From Brumimicrobium sp. (GTDB lineage: Bacteria; Bacteroidota; Bacteroidia; Flavobacteriales_D; Crocinitomicaceae), in assembly GCA_023957385.1 (NCBI GenBank), contig JAMLGZ010000002.1, positions 248,001 to 312,000 of the forward strand: a stretch of 64,000 nucleotides of DNA, given 5' to 3'. Under the pieces are notes generated by a model. It was given only the letters and a program-made list of their open reading frames with translations, was not told the origin of the DNA and did no database searches. This document shows positions 52,122 to 60,017 of this stretch, one piece after another. Each line of letters begins with the position of its first letter. Positions within the stretch are counted from its first letter, which is position 1. The translations under genes and the position numbers were made by a program.

Positions 52122-52517
52122 TTAGTATGTTAAGACTCTTACAGAAGATAATATCTTATCCAAGAAATTAGTTAAATATTCATGGTCTATGACTTTCTTA
52201 TCACCTAACAATAAGATTGATTTTGGACGATTGTTTTCTAGCCACCTTTCAAGATTAGCTGATGTGGCAAGTAGAGTTCCATTTAAATCAACTTTGTGAC
52301 TTGGGATATTATGTTTATTTAATGAGTTTATTAACTCTTCATCCTCACGAAGAATCTCATAGTTGTTGTGAAAAAGAACTATGCCTTGTAATAGATTATT
52401 TTCATCTTCATTCCGATAAGTAGTGGAGTGAATAGTGATTTCTCTTTCATTACTCATGCTTACAATCTTTTTCTCAAAATTGCTACCTGAAATTGTATAA
52501 ATAGAATCTATTATCAT
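52122..52517 (-). CDS. Hypothetical protein
   Basis: This 131-aa soluble protein has no signal peptide. The sequence alternates beta and alpha predictions (IIDSIYTIS ... LLQGIVLFHNNYEILREDEELINSLNKHNIPSHKVDLNGTLLATSANLERWLENNRPKSILLLGDKKVIDHEYLTNFLDKILSSVRV), like a small Rossmann-type or flavodoxin-like alpha/beta fold. No family is recognised. It is supported as a real gene by a consensus promoter 28 bp upstream and an AAGGAG ribosome site 7 bp before the ATG, unusual in this window. Its 3' end lies 3 bp from sufE on the opposite strand. Confidence 0.72.
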   Translation of the reverse strand: MIIDSIYTISGSNFEKKIVSMSNEREITIHSTTYRNEDENNLLQGIVLFHNNYEILREDEELINSLNKHNIPSHKVDLNGTLLATSANLERWLENNRPKSILLLGDKKVIDHEYLTNFLDKILSSVRVLTY

Positions 52518-52545
52518 TGTTGCTCCTTTTTAGCTAAAAACATTA

Positions 52546-52553
52546 CAAATATA
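52546..52553 (-). promoter_or_regulatory. Promoter (-7 TATATTTG) of the hypothetical gene 52122-52517
   Basis: This is an exact TAnnTTTG match, 28 bp upstream of the ATG, with AAAGGAGC between it and the start codon. Confidence 0.65.
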
Positions 52554-52776
52554 GTGCCTTATGGCTATCCTATATTGTTTAAAAGCAGAAATTTATCCTC
52601 AAAATCCGATAAGTTATTAACCATAAAACTCTGATTTTGTTCTAAATCAAAATTAAAAATTAATAAAAATCTGATAGGAGTGATGATTCGTAAATAATCT
52701 TTTTCGAATGTCTAAGAGCATTTTCGTAGCAAAAATTAATTAGTTTTTGTATATTTACAAACCTTAAAATTAAAAT

Positions 52777-54867
52777 ATGTCAGAGACAAAATTAGCTGAA
52801 CAAACTGGTCAACTTATAAATAAAGCTACAGTACAACGTGCTTTTGAGTTGATGTGTACCGCTAAAACATTATCCGAAAAATACGAAGCTCATAAAGAAA
52901 TAACTAGTAAATATGTTCATGCTACTTCTCGAGGGCATGAGGCTATCCAATTGGCTTTGGGTATGCAGTTAAAACCGCAAGATTTTGTTGGGCCATATTA
53001 TAGAGATGATAGTATTTTATTAGGCATAGGAATTACTCCGTATGAGTTAATGCTACATATTTTTGCTAAGAAAGACGAACCTTTTTCTGGAGGAAGAACC
53101 TATTATTCTCATCCATCCTTAAGAAGGGAAGATATGCCAAAAATCCCTCACCAATCGTCAGCTACAGGAATGCAGGCTATTCCGATGACAGGAGTTGCAA
53201 TGGGGTTTCAATATAAGGAAAAACAAGGATTAGCAGAAGATTTTGGAGGTGAGAATCCAGTTACAGTTTGCTCTATTGGTGATGCAGCCTGCACTGAAGG
53301 TGAATTTTCTGAAGCACTGCAAATGGCTGCCTTAAAGCAATTGCCAATATTATATTTAGTACAAGATAATGGTTGGGATATTTCTGCTAGTGCTGACGAA
53401 GTAAGGGCGCAAGATATTGCATACTATGCTAGAGGTTTTAAAGGAATTGAAGTATACTCAATTGATGGGACTGATTTTGAAGAATGTTATTTAACAGTTG
53501 AAAAAGTATTGGCTAAAATTCGTAAAGAAAGAAGACCCTTTTTAATACATGCAAAAGTCCCTTTACTAGGTCACCATACTTCAGGTGTACGAATGGAATG
53601 GTATCGTGATGACTTAGAAGACCATAAAAAACGTGATCCTTTTCCAAAGATTAAGGAATTAGCTAAGAAATATGGTGTTACCCAGAAAGAGATTTCAGAT
53701 TTTGAAAATACTATCAAACAGGAAGTGGATGAGGTATATGAAAAAGCTCAACAGGCTCCAGATCCAACACCTGAAAGTGTAACAGATTTCCGTTTAGCTC
53801 CTTCTCCTATTACAGAAGAAAAAGGAGAGCGTGAACCTAAAGGAAAGCAAAAGACGGTAATGGTGGATTGTGCTTTATTTGCCATGCGTGAGATTTTAGA
53901 AAAGCATCCAGAAGCATTGTTATATGGACAAGATGTAGGTGGTAGATTGGGAGGTGTTTTCCGTGAGGCGGCAACCTTAGCTCAAACTTTTGGTGATAAC
54001 CGCGTTTTTAATACTCCTATTATGGAGGCATTCATTATAGGAAGTACTGTAGGTATGTCAGCCGTTGGTTTAAAACCAGTAGTAGAAGTTCAATTTGCTG
54101 ATTATATATGGCCAGGATTGAACCAATTATTTACAGAATTGAGTAGGAGTTATTATTTGTCTAATGGGAAATGGCCAGTAAGTGCAGTGATACGTGTACC
54201 TATTGGTGCTTATGGTTCAGGAGGTCCTTATCACTCTTCCAGTGTAGAGTCTGTAGTGACAAATATTCGTGGAATTAAAGTGGTGTATCCTTCTACAGGA
54301 GCTGATCTAAAAGGTTTGTTGAAGGCAGCGTATTACGACCCAAATCCTGTTGTTATTTTTGAACATAAAGGTTTATATTGGTCTAAAATTCCTGGAACAA
54401 AAGGTGCTATGACCGTAGAGCCAGATGAAGATTATGTTATTCCTATTGGAAAAGCAAGAGTGGTTCAAGAAGCTTCACCTGAAAAAATTGAGAAAGGAGA
54501 GAGTGCTGTAATCATTACTTATGGACGAGGTGTTTACTGGTCGTTGGAAGCTTCTGAAAAATATCCTGGTGCAGTTGAAATTATTGACTTACGTTCCTTG
54601 AGTCCAATTGATACAGATGCTATTTATGCAGCGACAAAGAAGCATAGTAAAGTTTTATTAGTAACAGAAGAAACTATAGAGTCTAGTTTCACACAAGGTT
54701 TGGCTGGTAGAATACAACGAGAATGTTTTGAGTACTTAGATGCACCAGTTGGAATAGTAGCTGCATTGGATACTCCAGCAATTCCTATGAATAGTGCATT
54801 AGAGTTTGAGTATTTGCCAAACGCTGATAAAGTAGAGGCAGAGCTGAAAAAGTTATTAGACTATTAG
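52777..54867 (+). CDS. Branched-chain 2-oxoacid dehydrogenase E1, fused alpha and beta subunits
   Basis: This 696-aa thiamine-diphosphate enzyme decarboxylates branched-chain 2-oxo acids and passes the acyl group to the E2 lipoamide. The alpha part is residues 1 to about 330. It has GPYYRDDSILLGIG and the TPP motif SIGDAACTEGEFSEALQMAALKQLPILYLVQDN, with YRDDLEDHKKRDPF at its end. The beta part from about residue 355 has TVMVDCALFAMREILEKHPEALLYGQDVGG, FNTPIMEAFIIGSTVGMSAVGLKPVVEVQFADYIWPGLNQL and RVPIGAYGSGGPYHSSSVES. The two are joined by a Pro/Lys-rich linker. The natural fusion is common in Bacteroidota. E2 and E3 are not nearby. It probably makes branched-chain acyl-CoA primers for iso-fatty acids. 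Confidence 0.94.
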   Translation: MSETKLAEQTGQLINKATVQRAFELMCTAKTLSEKYEAHKEITSKYVHATSRGHEAIQLALGMQLKPQDFVGPYYRDDSILLGIGITPYELMLHIFAKKDEPFSGGRTYYSHPSLRREDMPKIPHQSSATGMQAIPMTGVAMGFQYKEKQGLAEDFGGENPVTVCSIGDAACTEGEFSEALQMAALKQLPILYLVQDNGWDISASADEVRAQDIAYYARGFKGIEVYSIDGTDFEECYLTVEKVLAKIRKERRPFLIHAKVPLLGHHTSGVRMEWYRDDLEDHKKRDPFPKIKELAKKYGVTQKEISDFENTIKQEVDEVYEKAQQAPDPTPESVTDFRLAPSPITEEKGEREPKGKQKTVMVDCALFAMREILEKHPEALLYGQDVGGRLGGVFREAATLAQTFGDNRVFNTPIMEAFIIGSTVGMSAVGLKPVVEVQFADYIWPGLNQLFTELSRSYYLSNGKWPVSAVIRVPIGAYGSGGPYHSSSVESVVTNIRGIKVVYPSTGADLKGLLKAAYYDPNPVVIFEHKGLYWSKIPGTKGAMTVEPDEDYVIPIGKARVVQEASPEKIEKGESAVIITYGRGVYWSLEASEKYPGAVEIIDLRSLSPIDTDAIYAATKKHSKVLLVTEETIESSFTQGLAGRIQRECFEYLDAPVGIVAALDTPAIPMNSALEFEYLPNADKVEAELKKLLDY

Positions 54868-54873
54868 AGCTAC

Positions 54874-55081
54874 CCGTTGTGCATTTAGAATAAAATATGA
54901 ATTAATAGTATTAGACCCCGACACTCCTTCGTCCGTCGGGGTGACAATTCCTAGGGAGAATCAGGCGGTCGGCTTTGCCGACCGATAGCCTCTCCTCACA
55001 ATTGTCACCCCGAGAACCTTGGTTGCTCGGGGTCTATTCATAAATATAGTATAAATTTTATCTTTTGTAAATGCACAACGG
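54874..55081. repeat. 208-bp nested palindromic element with 14-bp terminal inverted repeats
   Basis: Perfect ends CCGTTGTGCATTTA (54874-54887) and TAAATGCACAACGG (55068-55081) enclose a second inverted pair, TAGACCCCGA/TCGGGGTCTA. Two local hairpins, ACCCCGAC/GTCGGGGT and ACCCCGAG/CTCGGGGT, and a central hairpin CGGTCGGC/GCCGACCG (54965-54983) lie inside. Long-range pairing AATTGTC/GACAATT brings the parts together, so the whole can fold as a cloverleaf or cruciform. It starts 7 bp after the E1 stop codon. It resembles a MITE or REP-type element, but no target duplication or transposase is seen. It may also serve as the terminator of E1 and of the convergent helicase gene. Confidence 0.8.
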
Positions 55082-55126
55082 ATTAGATTTAGTTTCCGAT
55101 ATTCTTTGGTCAGATACTAAAAAGTG

Positions 55127-56965
55127 CTAATACATTAACTCAAACACACTATGGTAGGCACCAATTTCTTCGGTATATGATACAAATTGTTTGTAAAAAC
55201 TATCACTGGTAATGGTTGTAGAATCGCCTATTACAATGAGTTTTGATTTAGCTCGAGTTAAAGCTACATTCATCCGGCGGTAGTCAGAAAGAAATCCTAT
55301 TTTACCCTCAGGATTACTTCGTACTAAGCTAATGATGATGATGTCTGCTTCTTGCCCTTGAAAAGAATCAATTGTACTTACAGTAATTTCAGGAAATTGT
55401 TCCTTAGCAAGTTCAACCTGCGCAGCATATGGAGAAATCAACACTACTCGGTCGGTAGGAGTTTTCCATGTATCTATAAGCTTTGCGATGATATTAATTT
55501 CTTCTGGATTATAGGTGCTTTGAGAGTTTTCATCTTTCTTTTCGTCAAATCCAGCCCCAGCAGTGTCGTAGAATATGAGCGAATCTGGGTTGGAAGGAGC
55601 TACGCTTTTTAATTTTCCTTCATAAAAATAACGAGAGGAGAATTCCGCTATCTCTGGTGTCATTCTGTATTGAATGCCTAATAGGTCGGAAGGGATGCCA
55701 GCTTGAATAGCTCTTTCTAAAATAGAAATATTTAATCCTCCTAATGCTGCTTCCTCACTAATAATAGTTGGCGGTAGCTGTAAATGATCGCCAGCTAATA
55801 TACAATGATTCGCCTTTTCCAAAAGTAACCAAGCTAGCGGTTCTATGCATTGACCTGCTTCATCCAATATCGCTATGTCAAATTTCTTGTCTTTCATTAA
55901 ATCATCCATCAGCCCAATAGGAGTTCCTAAAATAACATCTACTTTATCAAAATAACCTGATAAATAATAGTTGCTCAAATCTTGGATTTCATTTCTAATA
56001 GCACGTGCCTCGTGATTGAGAAGTTTTCGTTGTTCCCGTTCATCTCTTCCAAAATTTCGTTTGTATTGATGAGCTAATTTTCGAAATTCCTCAGCCCTGA
56101 TTCTTAATTTTTTGAGTGGTTTACTGTATTCTTCTTGGCTCAAAATACCCTCAGGTGTATGTTTCCAAATATCCTCATTAACTTTAGCAGTATTACCTAG
56201 ACGTAATACTTTAAGACCTTGTTTGATAAGTTGTTTAGCTAAATGGTCAATGGCGGCATTACTTGGAGCAGAGGCAATAACGGTCTTCCCTTGTTCTCGC
56301 AATGCTTGAATAATGGCGACTAAAGTTGTAGTTTTCCCTGTCCCAGGAGGACCATGAATAATTTGAACAGAAGGTAATTGTTGACTTTTCTTTAGTGCTG
56401 CTAGTTGGAACTCATTGAGATTTCTATACTGATTTTCTATATACTGATTCTCTGATTGTAAAATTTCTTCTTGATTTCCAGTAATTTTATGAAACCTCTC
56501 AAATAAGTGATAAATAAATTTGTTTTCTTGCTTTGCGATCCTATTGAGAACTCCATGCATAGCTTGAAAAGTTCGGTTGTCGGGTAATCTCTTTATACCA
56601 ATTGTGGATGCATAAATCCAATCTGGAAAATCTTCTGTATAAAGTAAGATTTCCGCAGTTCTGTCTTCAATCGATAGGAGTTGACCATTACATATTTCAT
56701 TATCCGTAGTATTAAATAAAGCAATGGGCATTCCACCTTTGTATAATTGAGAGTTAATTCCTCCTCTAAGATGGAATGAAACCTGAATTACTGGAAAATC
56801 ATTATAACCAAAGGATTTATTATTTATCTTGACAGGATAGATAATAGCACCCTCTTCTCGAAGTGTTTTGAAAGATATGGATGCATTAAACCATTTCCTT
56901 TCTTGTTCCTTCTCTTCTATACGAAGAAGTTCTCGTAATTTTTGTATGATAGAATCTACTTCCAT
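55127..56965 (-). CDS. SF1B DNA/RNA helicase (IGHMBP2/Upf1-like)
   Basis: This 612-aa compact helicase has an N-terminal beta-barrel-like domain (residues about 25-125) and a Q-type motif NEFQLAALKKS. Walker A is IIHGPPGTGKTTTLVAII (205-212) and motif Ia is TVIASAPSNAAIDHLAKQL. Walker B is IAILDEAGQCIEPLAWLLL, motif III is LAGDHLQLPPTI and motif IV is GIQYRMTPEIAEFSSRYFY. Motif V is TVSTIDSFQGQEADIIIISLVRSN and motif VI is RRMNVALTRAKSKLIVIGD. All motifs are intact, so it should be an active 5'-3' helicase in DNA or RNA metabolism. It is monocistronic. A Crp/Fnr-like site (57040-57051) lies about 60 bp before its predicted transcription start, which may be chance because the site also faces the gene set to the right. 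Confidence 0.93.
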   Translation of the reverse strand: MEVDSIIQKLRELLRIEEKEQERKWFNASISFKTLREEGAIIYPVKINNKSFGYNDFPVIQVSFHLRGGINSQLYKGGMPIALFNTTDNEICNGQLLSIEDRTAEILLYTEDFPDWIYASTIGIKRLPDNRTFQAMHGVLNRIAKQENKFIYHLFERFHKITGNQEEILQSENQYIENQYRNLNEFQLAALKKSQQLPSVQIIHGPPGTGKTTTLVAIIQALREQGKTVIASAPSNAAIDHLAKQLIKQGLKVLRLGNTAKVNEDIWKHTPEGILSQEEYSKPLKKLRIRAEEFRKLAHQYKRNFGRDEREQRKLLNHEARAIRNEIQDLSNYYLSGYFDKVDVILGTPIGLMDDLMKDKKFDIAILDEAGQCIEPLAWLLLEKANHCILAGDHLQLPPTIISEEAALGGLNISILERAIQAGIPSDLLGIQYRMTPEIAEFSSRYFYEGKLKSVAPSNPDSLIFYDTAGAGFDEKKDENSQSTYNPEEINIIAKLIDTWKTPTDRVVLISPYAAQVELAKEQFPEITVSTIDSFQGQEADIIIISLVRSNPEGKIGFLSDYRRMNVALTRAKSKLIVIGDSTTITSDSFYKQFVSYTEEIGAYHSVFELMY

Positions 56966-57039
56966 TTTGAGGTCACTAAGTTATAATTTAAAAGTAAATG
57001 AAACTTAACTAAAGGGTAAAATCACGTGAATAGAATACA

Positions 57040-57051
57040 TGACTTTTATCA
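57040..57051. promoter_or_regulatory. Crp/Fnr-like site TGACTTTTATCA (site 1)
   Basis: This near-palindrome is of the form TGAC-N4-RTCA. The identical 12-mer, in reverse complement, occurs at 59906-59917 upstream of the cytochrome c peroxidase, and a one-base variant lies at 57097-57108. It is about 330 bp upstream of the K+ channel-Crp/Fnr operon. Recognition by the local Crp/Fnr protein is inferred from the half-site form and the location. Confidence 0.5.
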
Positions 57052-57096
57052 GTTTTTATTTTATAACATATTATAAATCAATTAAATATAAGACAT

Positions 57097-57108
57097 TGAC
57101 TTTTGTCA
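57097..57108. promoter_or_regulatory. Crp/Fnr-like site TGACTTTTGTCA (site 2)
   Basis: A perfect palindrome in its outer halves (TGAC-TTTT-GTCA), 57 bp from site 1 centre to centre. Its centre lies about 53 bp upstream of the start predicted from the -7 element at 57144-57151. Confidence 0.5.
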
Positions 57109-57143
57109 GTTCTTGTTTAACAAAAAGAACAATTTTTAATACC

Positions 57144-57151
57144 TAAATTTG
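57144..57151 (+). promoter_or_regulatory. Promoter (-7 TAAATTTG) of the candidate RNA / K+ channel leader
   Basis: This is an exact TAnnTTTG match in the 412-bp gap between the helicase and K+ channel genes. The predicted start is about 57156, and no open frame follows before the terminator at 57267-57303. Confidence 0.55.
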
Positions 57152-57155
57152 CTTT

Positions 57156-57303
57156 ATGGATATATATCCTAGTTAGTTTTCTCTTTAACAAAAGAGTTAT
57201 TTGTTTTAAATTTTATGTTAAAACTTGATATAGCCACCTAAATGTCATCAGTTTTTTTAAATTTTTAATTCCTTTGGTTTGCGAGGCCGAGGGAATTTTT
57301 TTT
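57156..57303 (+). ncRNA. Candidate structured small RNA (or attenuated leader)
   Basis: The stretch is bounded by a consensus promoter and an intrinsic terminator. The terminator has an 11-bp stem AATTCCTTTGG/CCGAGGGAATT (57267-57277 with 57287-57297, two G-U pairs) followed by T6. Three hairpins lie between: palindrome GGATATATATCC (57158-57169), CTCTTT/AAAGAG (57181-57196) and GTTTTAA/TTAAAAC (57203-57224). No coding frame is apparent. It could be an independent RNA of about 148 nt, or a leader that ends early upstream of the K+ channel gene, whose own start is 76 bp further on. No match to a known RNA family is recognised. Confidence 0.45.
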
Positions 57304-57378
57304 AATTGCTGCCTCAGATTTTAAACAATACAATGATAAAATTGTAACTTAGGCATGTGAATGTGATTGCTGAATCTA

Positions 57379-58155
57379 ATGATGTCTAAATTTAAATCTA
57401 CGTTACACTCAATAATTGAGGATAATACTACGAAACAAGGAAGGTTTTTTGATCTTTTTATAGAGTTTCTAATTCTTTTATCTCTTGCAGGATATGCCAT
57501 CGAAACCATTCCCGACATTCCATTGCAGTTGAGGAAAATATTGCAAGGAATCGAAACATTCACAATTAGTATATTTCTAATTGAATATATCTTAAGAATT
57601 TATGTGGCAGAGAAACCTTTAAAATATATTTTTAGTTTTTATGGTATCATTGATTTTATTGCAATCCTTCCATACTTTATAAGTAGATCGTATGATTTAA
57701 GAGCTATTCGAGCATTCCGAATTTTCCGAATCTTCCGGGCATTTAAGTTGATCAGGTATAATAAGGCATTGAATCGTTTTTCACTTGTTTTTAAGTTAAT
57801 TAGAGAAGAACTTATTCTATTTTTTATAATTACATCTATTTTCTTATTCTTAGCATCTGCTGGGATTTATTACTTCGAGAATCCTGCGCAACCTGATAAA
57901 TTTTCTTCAATATTTAGTAGCGCTTGGTGGGCGGTTGTCACTCTTACTACAGTTGGTTATGGAGATGTTTATCCCATTACACTAGGAGGTAGAATATTTA
58001 CCTTTTTTGTGTTAATGGTAGGTGTTGGGGTAGTTACCATTCCTGCGGGTTTAATGGCTAGTGCATTAACCAAAGCTAGGCAAATAGAGGAGGATGAATT
58101 ACAAAAGGAAATAGAAGAACATGAATTGAAGGAAAAACATGTGAAAAACAAATAA
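57379..58155 (+). CDS. Voltage-gated-type potassium channel (6-TM)
   Basis: This 258-aa ion channel has transmembrane segments S1-S6. S1 is FDLFIEFLILLSLAGYAI and S2 is FTISIFLIEYILRIYV. S3 is YIFSFYGIIDFIAILPYFI and S4, with regularly spaced arginines, is RAIRAFRIFRIFRAFKLIR. S5 is LILFFIITSIFLFLASAGIYYF. The pore has the K+ selectivity filter TLTTVGYGDVYP, and S6 is IFTFFVLMVGVGVVTIPAGLMAS. A charged C-terminal helix may tetramerise. The frame opens at a TTG (57367), but ATGs at 57379 and 57382 are better starts. It lies 11 bp upstream of the Crp/Fnr gene, so the two are co-transcribed. No cyclic-nucleotide domain is on the channel itself. Confidence 0.94.
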   Translation: MMSKFKSTLHSIIEDNTTKQGRFFDLFIEFLILLSLAGYAIETIPDIPLQLRKILQGIETFTISIFLIEYILRIYVAEKPLKYIFSFYGIIDFIAILPYFISRSYDLRAIRAFRIFRIFRAFKLIRYNKALNRFSLVFKLIREELILFFIITSIFLFLASAGIYYFENPAQPDKFSSIFSSAWWAVVTLTTVGYGDVYPITLGGRIFTFFVLMVGVGVVTIPAGLMASALTKARQIEEDELQKEIEEHELKEKHVKNK

Positions 58156-58166
58156 ACTTGAGTATC

Positions 58167-58757
58167 ATGAATGAATTTAGCTTTTCATCTTTTCTTACCT
58201 CCAACATTGATGTGGACGAAACATATCTAGCAGAACTTATGCAGAACTGCCAGCATAAATCCTATGAAAAGAATGAATTTTTAGTTTCAGCAGGAGAAAT
58301 ATGCACGAATGTATTTTTTGTAGAGAAGGGCTTATTAAGACAGTATTCAATTGATGATAAAGGGAAAGAGCATATTATCCATTTTGCTCCAGAAAGATGG
58401 ATTCTAAATGATAGGGAAAGTTTGTATTACAATAACCCTTCTAACTATTACATTGATGCTTTGGAAGATACAGAGGTGTTTATTCTTACTAAGGATATGA
58501 TTTCTAAATTAGAAAGAGAGGTTCCTGGCTTTGCAGATTTTAACACCATGTTACTTAATAACCATATTCGTCAACTTCAAAACCGAATAAACCAACTTTT
58601 AAGCGCAACTGCAGAAGAGAGATACTTATCTTTTATTAAGATGTATCCTGATATCATGTTGAGAGTTCCTCAATGGATGATTGCCTCTTATCTTGGGATT
58701 ACTCCTGAGAGTTTGAGTAGAGTCAGGAAAGATTTGGTTAAAAAGAACTTTAAATAA
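58167..58757 (+). CDS. Crp/Fnr-family transcriptional regulator
   Basis: This 196-aa protein has a cNMP-binding-fold sensory domain (residues about 20-120: KNEFLVSAGEICTNVFFVEKGLLRQYSIDDKGKEHIIHFAPERWILNDRESL). The C-terminal helix-turn-helix is VPQWMIASYLGITPESLSRVRKDLVKKN. The phosphate-binding Arg/Ser cassette of true cAMP receptors (RxxRSAxxA) is not evident, and there is no Fnr-type cysteine cluster at the N-terminus, so the signal is unknown. The frame opens at a TTG (58158); the ATG at 58167 is preferred. It is second in the operon after the K+ channel. TGAC-N4-RTCA sites upstream of this operon and of the cytochrome c peroxidase are candidate targets. Confidence 0.92.
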   Translation: MNEFSFSSFLTSNIDVDETYLAELMQNCQHKSYEKNEFLVSAGEICTNVFFVEKGLLRQYSIDDKGKEHIIHFAPERWILNDRESLYYNNPSNYYIDALEDTEVFILTKDMISKLEREVPGFADFNTMLLNNHIRQLQNRINQLLSATAEERYLSFIKMYPDIMLRVPQWMIASYLGITPESLSRVRKDLVKKNFK

Positions 58758-58785
58758 AAAAGGCCACCTACTGGTAGCCTTTTTA
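58757..58785. terminator. Terminator shared by Crp/Fnr and peroxidase genes
   Basis: AAAAGGCCACC/GGTAGCCTTTT (loop TACT) lies between convergent genes. The one mismatch is C-A on the plus strand but a G-U wobble in the minus-strand RNA, so it is stronger for the peroxidase gene. Confidence 0.8.
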
Positions 58786-58800
58786 GTTAATTCTGTGGAA

Positions 58801-59853
58801 TTATAAATTCTTGTATTTATCATCTACATCTTGTGTCAACGCTTTTAAGAAAGTAGCAATTGATTTTACATCTTCCTCTGACAATTCTTTATTTACCTGA
58901 AGTTTACCCATAATTCTGATAGCATCTTCTAAATTTTCAACGGAGCCATCGTGGAAGTAAGGATATGTCTTTTCAATATTACGTAATCCAGGAACCTTAA
59001 AGAAATATAAGTCTTTTTCTTCATTAGTTTCATCAAAACGACCTTTATCAATGTTTTTACTCTTGGTATGTTCCCAGTAATCTCCATTTAATCCAAATTT
59101 TTGAAGCATGGTTCCACCAAAAGCTTTTCCATTGTGACAAGTAGTACATGTTTTATCCATGAAAGTAGCCAAACCTTGTTTCTCATCATAACTTAATGCA
59201 TTGTCATCTCCATCTAGCCATTTATCGAATCTTCCTACTGGATTTAATTGACGTTCAAAAGCTCCAATGGCATCGGTAATAGTTGCAAAAGTGATAGGTT
59301 GTGTAGAGTCCGAATAAACTTTTGAAAATAAGCTCACATATTCTGTTACTCCTCTTAATCTTTCTTCTAAGAACTCTTTGGAAGGAATATTGTGTTCAAC
59401 TGGATTTAGTAGCGGACCTCCAGCTTGTTCTTCGACATCTTTTGCTCTAGCATCCCAAAATTGCATGGTGTGTAAAGAGGCGTATATGTTTGTAGGAGAA
59501 TTTCTACCTCCTAATTCTTTTGTATCACCTGGAGAGAAAGATAAATTATCAACTCCAAAGGAAGTGTTTAGATTGTGACAAGAATTACAACTAATATTCC
59601 CATCTTTTGAAAGTCTCGTATCATAATAGAGCATCTTTCCTAATGCAATTTTATCTTCACTAATAGTGTTTTCTGGAAGGTCAGAGATAGAACCAAAATA
59701 CATATTAGCCTGCTCTCTTAATTCTTTTTCTTGTTCAGCCGAAAGTGTAACTATTTCTTCAGTTGAAGTGTTCGTACATTTTACAAAAATAAAACTCACT
59801 ATAGCAACTATTGCCATTAGAGTTATTCTGAGGGATTTTGTATTTTTTCTCAT
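58801..59853 (-). CDS. Di-haem cytochrome c peroxidase
   Basis: This 350-aa MauG/CcpA-family protein reduces H2O2 to water using electrons from cytochromes c. Two CxxCH haem-binding sites are visible: GNISCNSCHNLNTSFG (about residues 85-90) and DKTCTTCHNGKAFGG (about 230-236). FFKVPGLRNIEKTYPYFHDGSVENLEDAIRIMG at the C-terminus supplies distal residues. The N-terminus (ITLMAIVAIVSFIFVKC) is a signal peptide or lipoprotein signal, placing it in the periplasm. Its promoter (59875-59882) is preceded at about -41.5 by an exact copy of the Crp/Fnr-like site. Activation by the neighbouring regulator, as in other peroxidase systems, is therefore plausible. Confidence 0.94.
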   Translation of the reverse strand: MRKNTKSLRITLMAIVAIVSFIFVKCTNTSTEEIVTLSAEQEKELREQANMYFGSISDLPENTISEDKIALGKMLYYDTRLSKDGNISCNSCHNLNTSFGVDNLSFSPGDTKELGGRNSPTNIYASLHTMQFWDARAKDVEEQAGGPLLNPVEHNIPSKEFLEERLRGVTEYVSLFSKVYSDSTQPITFATITDAIGAFERQLNPVGRFDKWLDGDDNALSYDEKQGLATFMDKTCTTCHNGKAFGGTMLQKFGLNGDYWEHTKSKNIDKGRFDETNEEKDLYFFKVPGLRNIEKTYPYFHDGSVENLEDAIRIMGKLQVNKELSEEDVKSIATFLKALTQDVDDKYKNL

Positions 59854-59874
59854 TCTTTTAAATTTTTAATAGTA

Positions 59875-59882
59875 CAAAATTA
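59875..59882 (-). promoter_or_regulatory. Promoter (-7 TAATTTTG) of cytochrome c peroxidase
   Basis: This exact TAnnTTTG match puts the predicted RNA start at about 59870, 17 nt before the ATG. The Crp/Fnr-like site at 59906-59917 is then centred about 41.5 bp upstream, the classical class II activator position. Confidence 0.65.
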
Positions 59883-59905
59883 GGGTTTATCTTTAGGATT
59901 AACTA

Positions 59906-59917
59906 TGATAAAAGTCA
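59906..59917. promoter_or_regulatory. Crp/Fnr-like site TGATAAAAGTCA (site 3)
   Basis: This is the exact reverse complement of site 1. It lies in the gap between the divergent peroxidase and dxs genes, centred near -41.5 of the peroxidase promoter and near -80 of the dxs promoter. Confidence 0.55.
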
Positions 59918-59978
59918 GGCATATACTTTCTTCCTTAAAATTGTGTGAATCTCCTCTGAGTTTCTACATTTTTAACTG

Positions 59979-59986
59979 TACTTTTG
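59979..59986 (+). promoter_or_regulatory. Promoter (-7 TACTTTTG) of dxs
   Basis: This is an exact TAnnTTTG match. The predicted RNA start (about 59991) coincides with the first GTG of the open frame, which favours the next in-frame GTG (60018) as the start codon unless the mRNA is leaderless. Confidence 0.6.
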
Positions 59987-60017
59987 TGCTGTGGGAAATA
60001 AAACACAGACATATAAA

